DNA of 64,000 nt, from positions 11,570,242-11,634,241 of the forward strand of contig JAMXBB010000004.1 of assembly GCA_024138015.1 (NCBI GenBank), written 5' to 3'. Both the position numbers and the translations under genes were made by a program. Below, piece after piece: positions 45,291 through 56,164 of the stretch. Source of the DNA: Lumnitzera littorea. Its lineage: Eukaryota > Streptophyta > Magnoliopsida > Myrtales > Combretaceae. The notes below the pieces were generated by a model. That model worked only from the letters and a program-made list of their open reading frames with translations. It made no database searches and was not told where the DNA came from. Position 1 is the stretch's first letter. Every line of letters begins with the position of its first letter.

Positions 45291-45459
45291 TAGAGTTCGG
45301 CAAGGAACTCAGTATTCATCTCAGGATAGAGTCATCACTTCTCTCGAGTTAGCATAGACATAAGTCTCCTCTTCCTCCTCAACCTCAGGCTTTCTAACAT
45401 CTTCTTCCTTCTCGGGCTCACTCTCATCAGTGATATCTACTACATCTCCTTAAAGTACC

Positions 45460-46240
45460 ATGACGCTTCGGTTTGAGCACTTAGTAGCCATATGTCCGAA
45501 GCCTAGGCATTTAAAGCATTTTACCTCGCTAGTCTTCCATCTTGAGGTCTACCCTTTCTCATACGTCCTCACAGGCGGTCTGCCTCAGTTCAACTTGGTT
45601 GTCCTGCTCGTCCATGCTAATCTGCTCAACTATCATTAGGTCGGCCATTCTTTTCCTTGGCTCAACTTATACAGGTCGACATGTTACAAGGGCTCGAGCG
45701 AATGTTAGCTTAGGTCGGCTTAGAACATTTCTCCTCTGCTTTTCAACCCTCTACACTATCTTTATCGCCTCTTCTAAGGTATAAAACCTCTGTACTTCCA
45801 CTATGTTGTGAATCTCAAATCTGAGTCCAAAAATAAACCTCAATATGGTATATGCTTCTGGTTCTTCTACATTAACTCGGATCATAAGCATTTAGAAGTC
45901 CTTGATCATAAGCATTTAGTAAAGCTCTTGCAACTTTGCAAGTTAGGCATCATTACTCTGGTAACCAATAACTCCCTAAATACTCGAATCTGACATATTA
46001 CAATACTTTTAGAACAAATTAACAACTTACTAGCAATTTTAATGCCCAATAGCTACTCAAACAAAATAAAGACAAACTTGCTTTGTTTCCACAATGAAAA
46101 ACAGAATAAAAACAAGGTAACAATGAAACCACACTTGCTGCCACACAAACACATTGCAGTAGCTACGAACGGAACACAGCAACCACTAACAGTAAGTGAA
46201 CCAAAACTTCATTACAACTTCACACATTTCCTCTCGGAAC
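45460..46240 (-). pseudogene. Gypsy gag remnant with zinc knuckle (element E)
   Basis: Minus strand. A clear CCHC zinc knuckle CFKCLGFGHMATKC lies near 45520-45480, preceded by a basic, Arg/Gln-rich linker. Towards 46000 the gag matrix/capsid part is badly decayed, with a short direct repeat GATCATAAGCATTTA at 45880 and 45906. Gag packages element RNA. It ends at the primer-binding-site region beside the right LTR. Confidence 0.75.
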
Positions 46241-46241
46241 C

Positions 46242-46256
46242 GTACTTTGATATCAA
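46242..46256 (-). promoter_or_regulatory. Decayed primer-binding site of element E
   Basis: The minus strand reads TTGATATCAAAGTAC. This is a decayed form of the tRNA-Met site TGGTATCAGAGC, at the expected place beside the 5' LTR (46263). Confidence 0.5.
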
Positions 46257-46262
46257 CGAAGC

Positions 46263-46815
46263 TGATATATCTCCGGGGTTAGACATACAGAGAGGCACTA
46301 CAACGAACCAAAACAAGAAAATAAAATGGGGGGTTTAGCAAAGTCCGAGTAGCTACCAAATGGATATGATGTACCATTTGATCCTACTCGGCCAACAATC
46401 TGTCGGATATGATACACCAATCCGAACTAATGAGCCACTCACCACAACTCCTTACTAAAGGGAATAGATAAAAGTTAAATGATAACAAGAATACTATAGT
46501 TACTCAAGTAAATAATTCTATAATCGACTAATCAGTTCTTCTGAAGAGGAGTTAGCTTAATTCAGGGTCAGATGCCTATGGTTAGATCAGGAGCTCTCCT
46601 TGACCATTCTTAAGCTGTCTTTTAGGATAAAGCATCATTGTTAAACAAGGGCGGATCTGACACATGGAAGGATCTAATAGTCAGGTCAGCAAGAGACCAG
46701 CTTAGGATAGGAATTCCCGTCTCAGCTATGGTTTAGATCTAGTATTCTCCATATAAGTCCTTAGAGTCCTCTAGCACGACTTCTTATGATCGATCTAGGG
46801 GGTTGATTCCTATCA
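46263..46815 (-). mobile_element. 5' LTR of element E (shortened)
   Basis: It starts TGATATATCTCCGGGG and ends TTGATTCCTATCA. It lacks about 0.3 kb present in the middle of the other LTR (after ATAATTCTATAATCGAC). Confidence 0.8.
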
Positions 46816-47628
46816 ACAAGGGTCCTCTTGCACCGATGGTAGATATAATACACTAATGCCTCACATGAGTTCACACCACACTTGATATTACATACAAGTA
46901 TGGTTGGAGGTCACTCGTCACTAATCCATGCTTAACGGGCTAGATAAGAGTAATCAAAACTAAGCAAGAGCACTTTGCTCACATAAGAAGGAAAAATGTC
47001 TGAATATCAATCCAATTCACTTTTGTGGTTATTACAATTTACAAATATTTATAGGGCCCAATTAAGGTAAGTCCTAGGTATGTGCAAATTACAAAAAAAG
47101 ATTCCTACTAGAAAAGGAAAATAAATAGGTTATAAGGGTAGAATTGTAAGCAAACAAAAGAATATTCAAACACAAAGAAAATAGAGCACGTATCAACTAT
47201 CCATTCTATAGTCCTAATAATGTTGTTTGCCAAGCAAAGCAAGTTCTGAACAGGTCAAGTCAACTTAAGTGCTTGGTAGCTCAAACGTTCGAGACTATGG
47301 AAGTATTGATTCTATAGGTGTCCCAATGTCTAGTTGGCCTCAACAGGTTGGCTCGGAATCTGAATCAACTCGACCTCAACAATGTATCAAGTCAACAGTA
47401 TGCTAGTTTGATACTTGCCCTTAGACAGATATATTGGGGAAGGGTCAGCTCTATAAGAAGTCGGTCACCTTGTCAGTTTCTTAGATGAAGTAAAGAGTAA
47501 GGTAACTTAATAGGTTAGATTAGAGAATGCATTGCTCTTCTAAGTTTAACTCCCCTCGAACAACTTAGAGAATCATTTGGGTGAGTCTTTGAGGAAGGGA
47601 GCACATGATTAGTCCGTGATTCCTATAA
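46816..47628 (-). mobile_element. Left LTR of F, second fragment
   Basis: From AGGGTCCTC to CCGTGATTCCTATAA. It matches 54476-55256 of the right LTR (GGGCTAGATAAGAGTAATCAA, GGAAAAATGTCT, AAGTATTTATAGG-like, GATTCCTACTAGAAAAGGAAA). Confidence 0.87.
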
Positions 47629-47640
47629 TCCCCCTCTGAC

Positions 47641-48780
47641 TATTTGAGATTTGGGATCAAATCTAACTCTACTCTACATTACTTATCTTCAAAAGTATAT
47701 AAATGGAGGTTAGGAATATTGAAGGAGTTTGAGGCTCTATAATCTTTAAGTAGTTTGATCTTATAGGCATTAGGATTAATCTTTTCAAGTACTTTAAATA
47801 GTCCATCAGCTCTAGGAGATAACTTACTCTTCCTTAAACTTGAGAATCATTCCTTACTAAGGTAAATCCAAACCAAATCACCTTGCAAAAATTCTCTACT
47901 CATTCATCCTAAACCTCATCTCTCGAGCTTGGTGGTAGCTCAGCGCAAATGTTCTACGACCTTCTGGTGTGTTGCTTTGATGGCCTCAACTCTTTCTACA
48001 ACTGGTTGATCATCATTTGGGCTCGAAAGGGGTGTCCGGTCTAATGGGAGCTTAGGGTTGAACCCATAGGAGACCCCAAATGGTGACATGCTTATGATAC
48101 TGTGGGCGGTTCTATTATAGGTGAACTCAATTATAGGTAAGCAAAGATTCCAATCGACCATGCTCCAACCAATAACCCCTTGAAGTAAAGTTCCTACTAT
48201 CATATTAACAACCTTAGTCTATCTGTCTATTAGTAGATGACAGGACGTATTGTACAATAGTTTAGTTCCCATCGATCTTCATATAGTTCTCTAGAAGTGG
48301 CTCATGAACTTTAGGTCTCAATCCAAAACAATGGTCCTAAGCACTCTATGAAGTTTAACGACCTCCTATAAGAAAGGAAAATAGATAATCATTAGTCTTA
48401 GAACAAGGTACAAAGAATGCCATCTTATTGAAATAATCTATGACCACCATAATGGAATCCTTCCCTTAAGACGTCCTTGGCAAACCTAACATGAAGTCCA
48501 TGCTCAACTAGGACCATAGCCTGGTCGAGATCGGCAATGGTAAAAATTACCCTTACTTAGTTTGGCTCTTTACATTTCTACGGGTAGTACATCTTTCCAA
48601 CACAACTTAGACATCCCTCATCATTTTTAACCAAAAGAATCTTAAGGATAGTACCTCATGAATTTGATACTTACCAAAGTGTCTAGATAATCCTACTCCA
48701 TGCACCTTGCATACTAATAGCGTTCTCACAGAACAGGTCAAGATACACAATCTCCTCTTCTTAAATAAGTATCTATCTTC
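47641..48780 (-). pseudogene. Gypsy integrase remnant (element F)
   Basis: Minus strand. The last third of the catalytic core is open at 48203-47940: LLQGVIGWSMVDWNLCLPII, EFTYNRTAHSIISMSPFGVS and GFNPKLPLDRTPL. This is the 'FAYNRSxHSxTGxSPFEVVYGxxPxxPLDL' block of gypsy integrases. Right of it, 48240-48780 holds the decayed core and zinc region (stops in most frames). Left of it lies the C-terminal domain down to the polypurine tract. The gene is cut at 48781 by the solo LTR and resumes at 50760. Confidence 0.85.
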
Positions 48781-48785
48781 CCTAT

Positions 48786-50754
48786 TGCCGAGCCTTATTT
48801 TAATTTTCCTTAATTTATTTTATAATAAGCCTAGTCCGCTTAATATAAATTACTCAACATTAAATTAAGGAAAAATATTTTTCTTAGAAAATATTTTTTA
48901 AAAAATTAATAAAAATTAAAGTCACCACCTAGTTAAACTGATAGCAAGTGAAATGAGGGTTTTCGAGTGAAAAAACCCTAATTTAACCATTAATTTGTGG
49001 ATATTCTAAAAAAATAATTTTATAAAATTAACTAGAAAAAACTAAGTTCGAAGGATAACCTATTAAAACTAAGTCACCATGTAAAAAAAAAATGAGCTTT
49101 ATTTTTTTATATTTTTTATTACGAATTTTGAAGAAAAAATTTTATTTTTTTATATAGTTACTTTGAAGGTACCAACGTACCCGCTAATCAAGATCAAACC
49201 AACATAGTTCTTTTTTTTAGAAAATATTTAGTGGGTTAATTCTTTTTAATTTAAAAAATTAAGCCTAGTTTACGTTTTTTAACCAATTTAATTTTATTAC
49301 GAAAAATTTAATAAAAAAACTAATTTTTATTCCCAATAAAAAAAAAAAACCTAAAGACTAAATTTTAAAAAAAGACTTCAAGTTAGTATTTTTTATTTTT
49401 GAAAAAACTGACTACATGACAAAACTTTAAAAAAAATCCTAAAACACCTAAATGAGGAAAAATAAATAAAAAAAATATGCAAGTTTTATGAAAATATGCT
49501 AATATGCAATTATTATAGAAAACGTTTCGTTTTATTAGAAAAATGCAATTACTATTGACAATATGCCCAACAATGGAAGGATACTTAAATTATAGAAAAG
49601 ATGTCTCAATAATAAAAAAGAGGCCTAAGTTATGGAAAAGAGGCCTAAACCATAGAAAAGATACATAATTATGGCAAAAATACAATTTTTGAAAAAAATG
49701 CAAGTGAGAATAACAATGCAAATCTAACTAAGACGTGCAAAATTTTTAATGAGAATATGTGATTTTATAAAGACACTAAATTACTACATTAGACACTAAT
49801 TAAAAAATAAGCATGCAAAACTACTATTCTAACCATGATAATTATGTGAATAATCAATCCAAAAAAAAAAAAAAATGAAACTAATGATTAAGCTAAAAAA
49901 ACCGTGGGTCGTATTGTTATTCTGCATTATGTGGAATTGTTGTTCATCAGGGTGCTGCTAATTGTATGGGGCCACTATATGGCCATTGATCGTATGGCTA
50001 CTGTTGTATGTGCTACTATCATGGAGTTACTACGTAAAGTGTACCGTTGTGGAGCTACAATGATCGTATAGGATGTGTTATGTTGGTGATTAGGTGTGCT
50101 TGACCAAGTGTGTGAGGAAGTGAATGTACAATGTTTGTGTGTTGAGAATTATATACGTGAAGAGTGGTAGGTGTAGGAAATTGTGTTGTGTGTTGTGAAT
50201 TTTGAAAGCATGTAGTTTCACAACCTATTATCCATTATTTATAAGCCATCAATTTGGATTATTTTTATCATAAATTTAATCTTAACAAATTCAAGATATG
50301 ATGATACGATCATACTTGATTTGGATTCATTAAAGATCTAATCCAATTTCTAAAAACTCTTTATTTATTTGGGCTTTCTTTTTTGGACCCGATTCGATTC
50401 GTTTTAATTTAGCTTATACACTAACCCATTTAATAATTCCTTAATCTATTTAGTCCAATATAAATTAGATTAAAAAAAAATCCTCTTTATATTGGACCAG
50501 TCTAAAAACATTAATAAAACCTAACTATTTAGTAACTCAAAATTTATTAAATTGACTATACATCTCCATCGTCCAATCCAACTCTAAACAATTCAACTCG
50601 ACTCTATTTGATACTTTTTTTTTTTTTTCAAATTTTCGTTTTTATTTATTTTTCTATTTTTTCAATTCAATTTTTTCATTTTTTTCTAAACCTTGCTCAA
50701 AAGTAAAAAGAGACTAAAATTAAAATAAATGATGGCAAAAATGAGGTATCTCCA
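48786..50754 (+). mobile_element. Solo LTR, Tat-like, with perfect TSD
   Basis: Starts TGCCGAGCC, ends GAGGTATCTCCA, 1,969 bp. Perfect 5-bp target-site duplication CCTAT at 48781-48785 and 50755-50759. AT-rich and non-coding, with AAAGTCACCACCTAGTTAA (48935), a TATA-like TTTATAAGCC near 50237 and a T-rich block before the end. Its right end matches that of the LTR remnant at 11030-11056. No internal domain remains, so LTR-LTR recombination probably removed it. Confidence 0.87.
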
Positions 50755-50759
50755 CCTAT

Positions 50760-52060
50760 AATAGTCATTAAGTGTTCGGCCTTCTTCACATCTAGCATAG
50801 ATCAAACCAAAATGTAGATCCTTAGCATACAAATCCCTTATCATTGAAAATCCCAATAATCAAGTCTGTAATCTGGCCAAGAGGGAATGTCATTTCAATA
50901 AGGCCTCTTGTATCTCACGACATAAGACAATCACTCCATAAACTCAACCTACTTGGCTTATCTTTAAGACAATTTAGGCTAGCTCTTCAAATATTTAAAA
51001 GATTCATAATCAATATAGATGACAAATTCTTTAGATAGCAAATAATGTTGCTCCTCTAGGCTTCTTACTAAAGTAGACAATAGGTCAACCTTCTTATATT
51101 AGCACAACACCTATTCCTAGATCAAACGCATTACACTCCACTTCAAACACTTTGTCAAAACTCAACAAAGCTAAGATAGAATCTATAGTCAACTTCTCCT
51201 TTACCTCTTCAAAACTCCTCTACTCCTTCTCTCCCCAATTAAACGCAACATTCTTCTTTGACAGCTTGGTGAGTGAGGCCACAATAGTACTGAAATTCCT
51301 TATAACTCGGTGACAGAATGACATCAGGCTATGGAAGCTTCACACATCAACCAAATAAGTTAGCACAAGTTACTTAGTAATCACTCTTATCTTCTCATCA
51401 TTGACTTGTATACCACCACCACTCACAATAAATCTTAAAATGATCACTCCAGGTCAGTGAAAGTCACACTTCTTCATGTTAGCATAAAACTTCTTAACTT
51501 AGAGTTTTAAGAAAATAACTCAAAGATGCTCCTAATGAGTTTCCAAATCAAGACTATAGACTAGAATATAATCAAAATATACCACCACAAATTTCCCTAT
51601 TAATTCTCAGAGCACATGGTTCATCAATTGCATGAATGTGCTCGATGCACTTGACAATCCGAAAGGGATCACAAGCTACTCATACAATCCATAGTGGGTC
51701 TTAAATGCAATCTTCCATTCATCTCCTTTCCGCATTCAAATCTGATGCTATCCTGATTTGAGATCAATCTTTGAGAATACTCTTACTCGATTCAACTCAT
51801 CTAACATATCATCAAGCCTTGGTATAAGGTACCGATACTTGATGGTAATGCGATTAATTGCTCAACTATCTATATACATCCTCCATTTCCTAACTTTCTT
51901 TAGTACCAACAGGGCGGGCGCAAGACATAGGCTTTAGGAGTCTCACACATATCCTTTCTTCAATAACTCATCCACTTGCTTCTACATCTCAATAACCTAT
52001 TCAAGGTTCAGCCTATTGGCAAGCTTTTTCGACAGTGTAACTCCTGACTACAAGTCAATT
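50760..52060 (-). pseudogene. Gypsy RT and RNase H remnant (element F)
   Basis: Minus strand, continuing the pol gene interrupted at 48781. RT blocks read from about 51900 leftward: KVRKWRMYIDS, AINRITIKYRYLIPRLDDML, ELNRVRVFSKIDLKSG, GDEWKIAFKTHYGLYE. The box around 51580 is a decayed Y-x-D-D (VVYFDYILVY type). RNase H sequence follows from about 51200 (FELEC, YDRNSLKYLK-like). Many stops. Same type as element E but more decayed, in keeping with F being older. Confidence 0.83.
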
Positions 52061-52099
52061 GCATGTTCAACACCTTGAAAGGGAGGCAAACCTTCAGGC

Positions 52100-54328
52100 A
52101 ATTATCCTAGGAATAGGTTAGCAAACTCTTCCAATAAGGTTTTCACCTCAACAAGTAGCAGCTCTTCCTAAAACTCCATCTCAAGTAACCTTCTAACTAG
52201 CAAATAAGTCGACTCTTTAAGCTCTATTTCTTTCTTCAGCTTGATTTGAGTCATCACCGAAGCCTCCTTCAGAACTCGGCTTAATTAGGTTTGCATGATT
52301 TTAACTTATTCAACAGTCATAGGGCTTAACTTCACTTTTCTATCCTCATGCTCTAGGCAACATATATTCTTCCTTTTATCATATATCACACTTCGGTCAA
52401 ACATCTAGGGTCATCTAAGGAGAATATGGGGCACACTCATAGAAAACACATCATAGAGCACTTGATCTCAACAGTTTCCAACATTGATCGACATAAACAT
52501 TTGTTTATTGACTTGTAGGGCTCCTTTGTCACTAAGCCAATGTAGTTTATAAGGTTTGGGTTATGGCTTAGTCGATAACTTTAGTTACTAAACCATGTAA
52601 GTAGATGTTGTTTTGGTGCAACTGCTACTATCAACAATTAATGTATACAATGACCTATTCACCTTACATCCAATGTGGAACAAATTCTCTTGTTGTTCAT
52701 CCTTACGGATAAGACTCACACTCATTATTCTTCTCAATTCTAAGGTGGCTGCATAAATTTACCTTCCTCATTATAGATGACTTCCTCCTCCTCGAATAGT
52801 TTGGTTTGTTCAATCTCTTTTGGCTCTTCCACTTCCTCATCAATATTATCTATGTCGATGGTTTACACTTCGCATTGAATCACCATGGTTCTTCTGTTTA
52901 GACATTAGGAAGCCATGTATCCAAACCCTTAACACCTGAAGCACTCGATTTCACTTATCTTCCTTCTTGAGCTCTAGCCCTTCTCAAACTTCCTTAGGAT
53001 CTCCTTCTCCACTGCTCAAATAGCTTAGGTGAGTCAGGTCTTAATGACTTTACTTAGTTTCATCCATATAGGTCTGCTCAAAACAAGTCAACCAGCACTA
53101 GGTCAACTAATAGGAGCTCAAAATCTCACTTATCAGCACCTCTCAATTCTCTAAGTAAGTTGGATAATTTCATCAAGTGATCCAATGTCTATGGTCTCTA
53201 GAATATCTCCAATCTCATACTTCAACTCACTAATGAATCATGATACAGTTCGGTCTTCAAGCTCAACAACTTCACAATGAATCATTAGCATCCGAAATTC
53301 CTTCACATAGACATCAACACTCGATCCACCTTGCTTCAACTCCTATAACCTCTTAAACATATTTTGCAAATAGTAGCTAAAAAAAAATCTTCTCCTCATA
53401 ACTCTCTTTACCTCATCCCAACTCCTAACTTCACATTCTCCTTCTCTTTTGTAGGTAAATTACATGTTCTTCCACTACAGGGCAACATAACTAGTAAACT
53501 CTAAGATAGCAAGTCGAACCTTAGCATTGTTAGGCACTTCATTGCATTCAAACTATTTCTCGATCTAATCTACCTAGTTTAGCTAGTCCTCGACATCACT
53601 ACTTCTTGAAAAACTAAGGATATGCATCCCCAACCCTTCTACTCTAGGAGCTTAAACATTCCTCTCCTCAAGTTCATAATACTCTTCTACTTCATCTTCT
53701 TCTTCCTCATCCTCCTCTTCAATCTCTTCTAAAGCTAGTTTACATCCAACAACTCTACCCATTTCTCCAACTCAATATGGTTTAACTGGGGCATAAGCTC
53801 AACTGTATTGGCCATTAGCTTGACCATATTGGCCATTATCTCTCTTCGATTGTTCATTAGCTCAACCTCGATAAGGACCATTTCTAGTTCGTTTATCTTC
53901 ATTTATGGTAGTCACCAGACTGGCCACCAAGTTAATAAGTCGATCCAATCGGTCATCTACAAACTAAGGTATAGAACTTCCTTGTTGACCTTGGCTATTT
54001 CAAAGACTACTCTCTTGGTTACCAATGGCTCCTTAAACATTAGAATTAGACATGTTGTGTACTAACAACTAAAATACAATCGAAAATTCCTCTCTTTGAA
54101 CACAACACAACACCAATAGCCTTTACAACCGAACACATAAAGTATTAAGCAAAACATACTCAGCACTTTATTTTGCAAGCAAGAAACAGGGGAAAACAGA
54201 GCACAAAATCTCTCTAACACTAAACACTTTTTGAACACTCACTACAACAATAAACAAATTCTAAAACATTTACAATAATAGCAAACCATAAAGTATAAGT
54301 AACAAGAACTTGCTCAAACATAACCAAG
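52100..54328 (-). pseudogene. Gypsy gag and protease-region remnant (element F)
   Basis: Minus strand. The pre-RT protease-linked part lies at 52260-52560 (PYSP-, FDRSVIYDKRKN- and KLHWLSDKGAL-like pieces). A zinc knuckle is at about 52930, readable as CFRC-x-GFGYMAS-x-C with one stop inside. The gag core is at 53000-54050 (FKRL and KQGGSSV-type pieces). A Glu/Asp-rich acidic stretch is encoded around 53680-53730 (GAAGAGGAGGATGAGG on the minus strand). Heavily mutated; no long frame is open. Confidence 0.7.
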
Positions 54329-54329
54329 C

Positions 54330-54340
54330 TCTAATACCAA
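54330..54340 (-). promoter_or_regulatory. Primer-binding site of element F
   Basis: The minus strand reads TGGTATTAGAG, next to the 5' LTR. It is a one-base variant of the initiator tRNA-Met site. Confidence 0.75.
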
Positions 54341-54342
54341 GA

Positions 54343-55256
54343 TAATATGAGTTGACATAGATAAATACACGAATTCCAATATCACACGTAACTAGGGGGA
54401 AGGTAGATCCGAACCTCAAGACAATCCGAAGGATAAATGATAGTCGAAGGTTGAATAAGGGTCCTCATGCATCAACAGTAGATATGACATACCAATGCCT
54501 CATAAAAAGTCGGGTCACACTTGATATTACACATAAATGTGGCCGAAAGTCACTCACCACTAATCCACACTCAATGGGCTAGATAAGAGTAATCAAGAGA
54601 GTAAGCAAGGGCACTTAGCTCACACAAGAAGGAAAAATGTCTAAATATCAATTTGATTCACTCTTGTGACTATTATAATTTACAAGTATTTATAGGACCC
54701 AATTAAGGTAAGTCTTATATATATGCAAATTACAAAAAAGGATTCCTACTAGAAAAGGAAAAGAAATAAGTTAAAAGGGTAGAATTGTAAACAAATAAAA
54801 GAACATTCAAACACAAAGGGGCAGTACAGATGTTAAAACATCGAACGCATGTCAACTGTCCATTGTATAGTCCCAATGATGATATTTGCCAAGTAGAGCA
54901 AGTTCTAAGCAAGTCAAGTCGGCATCTTTGACAACTCAAATGTTCAAGACTAGGGAGGGATTGGTTCTATAGGTGTCCCAATGTCTGGTTAGCCTCAACA
55001 GGTTAGCTCGGAGTTAGGATTAGCTCGGCCTTGGCAATGTATTAGGTCAGTAATATGCTAATTTAGTATCTGGCCTTAAATAGATCTATTGGAGAGGGGT
55101 CAACTTGGCAAGAGGTTGATCACCTCAGCAGTTTCTTAGATGAGATGGAGAGCAAAGTAACTCAGTAAATTAGATTGGGGAATGCATTACTCAAATGGAG
55201 AGCAAAGTACCTCACCTCAAACTCGAAAGCGTATGATTGGTCCGTAATCCCTATCA
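54343..55256 (-). mobile_element. 5' LTR of element F
   Basis: It starts TAATATGAGTTGAC (TG mutated to TA) and ends AATCCCTATCA, followed by GGTAT. 914 bp, uninterrupted. Confidence 0.87.
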
Positions 55257-55261
55257 GGTAT

Positions 55262-56164
55262 ACTACTCAAGTCGAGGAAGCCATATCTTTCTCTTCCACA
55301 ACTTAAAGTCAAAGATTGGATAATAGAAGGGTAAGTTCGTCTGGGTTTAGTTGAAGTATGATCTACCCTTCCCCACCAGTTAGAATAAGCTAATAAGGAT
55401 GTCTTTGGTAAAATTCATAGGCCCCAAAGACGATGATGTGAAGGAGGAGCTCCTTGACATAGCATACTAGCAAGGGTCCGCATTCCACATTAGCAATACA
55501 GTTAGCCACTATCTCCGTAAGAAGATGCTGTTTAGCTAGGAGACAGGTATTGGTTGGATGTATAGTTAAGGAAGGTAGTGAGGAGTTTACCGCTGGACAC
55601 CATCGTTGTGAGGGTAGCTTAAGGTTACTCATCCTTGACATGTTTGAATTTTGTTCTTTTTTTTTTTTTTAATTACTTCGCTAACTTTCATTATGTGTTT
55701 GCAACTCTTCAACCTTATGAGGACAACTTCAAGTATGCCTTAGCAGAGGCTAAGAAGAACTTCGTGAGGATACCGTCGTTGTAAGGGTAGCTCGAGGTTA
55801 CTAATCCTCGACAAGTTTGAATTTTGTTTTTATTTTATTAATTACTTCACTAACTTTTGTTGTGTGTTCACAAATCTTCAACTCTGTAAGGACAACTTCA
55901 AGCATGCCATTCCAGCGACTAAGGAGAAGAGGCTTCACAAAAAGGAAAAGAATGGAAGAAGAAGGCTCAAGAGTAAGAGGAGTTGGCTACTACTAGAGGC
56001 AATCAAGATGCTTCCCCTAAGGAAGAAGAGTAAGAAGGACAATGCTAGCTCCATAAAGGGGAAGAGGAGCAAGAAGGGTCCAAAAGTACCCTCAACAGCT
56101 AAGGACGCTAACGAAGTGCTAACAAAGATATCACTGGCTACAATTATGGCACAGTAACTCACTA
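55262..56164 (+). pseudogene. Element G middle part, Lys-rich, with tandem duplication
   Basis: Continues the sequence cut at 41075 (the TSD GGTAA/GGTAT rejoins the two). It has no long clear frame. 55600-55772 and 55773-55935 are a tandem duplication of about 173 bp (shared CGTTGT(G/A)AGGGTAGCT, TTTGAATTTTGTT, AGGACAACTTCAAG). After it, an open frame from 55864 to 56157 encodes 97 residues rich in Lys and Arg (KEKRLHKKEKNGRRRLKSKR, KKSKKDNASS). This is a basic, probably disordered segment that could bind nucleic acid in a gag-like protein. I do not recognise a family. The encoded basicity could also be a by-product of GAAGAAGAG-type repeats in another frame. Confidence 0.4.
55600..55935. repeat. 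173-bp tandem duplication
   Basis: Two head-to-tail copies, starting at CCATCGTTGT (55600) and CCGTCGTTGT (55773). Divergence is about 10-15% by eye plus small indels. Confidence 0.8.

Larger units (their letters stand above)
41194..46815 (-). mobile_element. Ty3/gypsy element E, inserted in F's LTR
   Basis: LTRs 41194-42057 and 46263-46815 both begin TGAT and end CCATCA/CTATCA. They share GAGAGGCAC, AACGAACCAAAACAAGAAAA, GTAGCTACCAAATGGATAT and GGAATAGATAA. The right LTR is shorter because of an internal deletion. All pol domains and gag are present on the minus strand but decayed. Flanks GTAGG and ACAAG differ by transitions only, so the target-site duplication is weak. E and F are related gypsy elements in the same orientation. 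Confidence 0.87.
41081..55256 (-). mobile_element. Ty3/gypsy element F with two nested insertions
   Basis: Minus-strand element: left LTR (41081-41193 plus 46816-47628), polypurine tract AGAGGGGGA (complement, near 47635), integrase, RNase H, RT, protease, gag, PBS (54330-54340), right LTR (54343-55256). Target-site duplication is GGTAA (41076) and GGTAT (55257), 4 of 5. Insertions: element E in the left LTR and a Tat-like solo LTR in pol. Without them it is about 6.6 kb. Confidence 0.88.

Noticed and set aside
42771..45784. Plus-strand open frames opposite element E
   Set aside because: Antisense shadows of the gypsy integrase, RT, protease and gag on the minus strand.
46811..46820. Clean target-site duplication for element E
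   Set aside because: GTAGG and ACAAG share only two of five bases; kept as weak evidence, with insertion shown by the rejoined F LTR instead.
55935..56162. Minus-strand hydrophobic 75-residue frame (possible membrane protein)
   Set aside because: It is the antisense of the Lys/Glu-rich GAAGAAG sequence, which always gives Leu/Ser/Phe-rich reverse frames.
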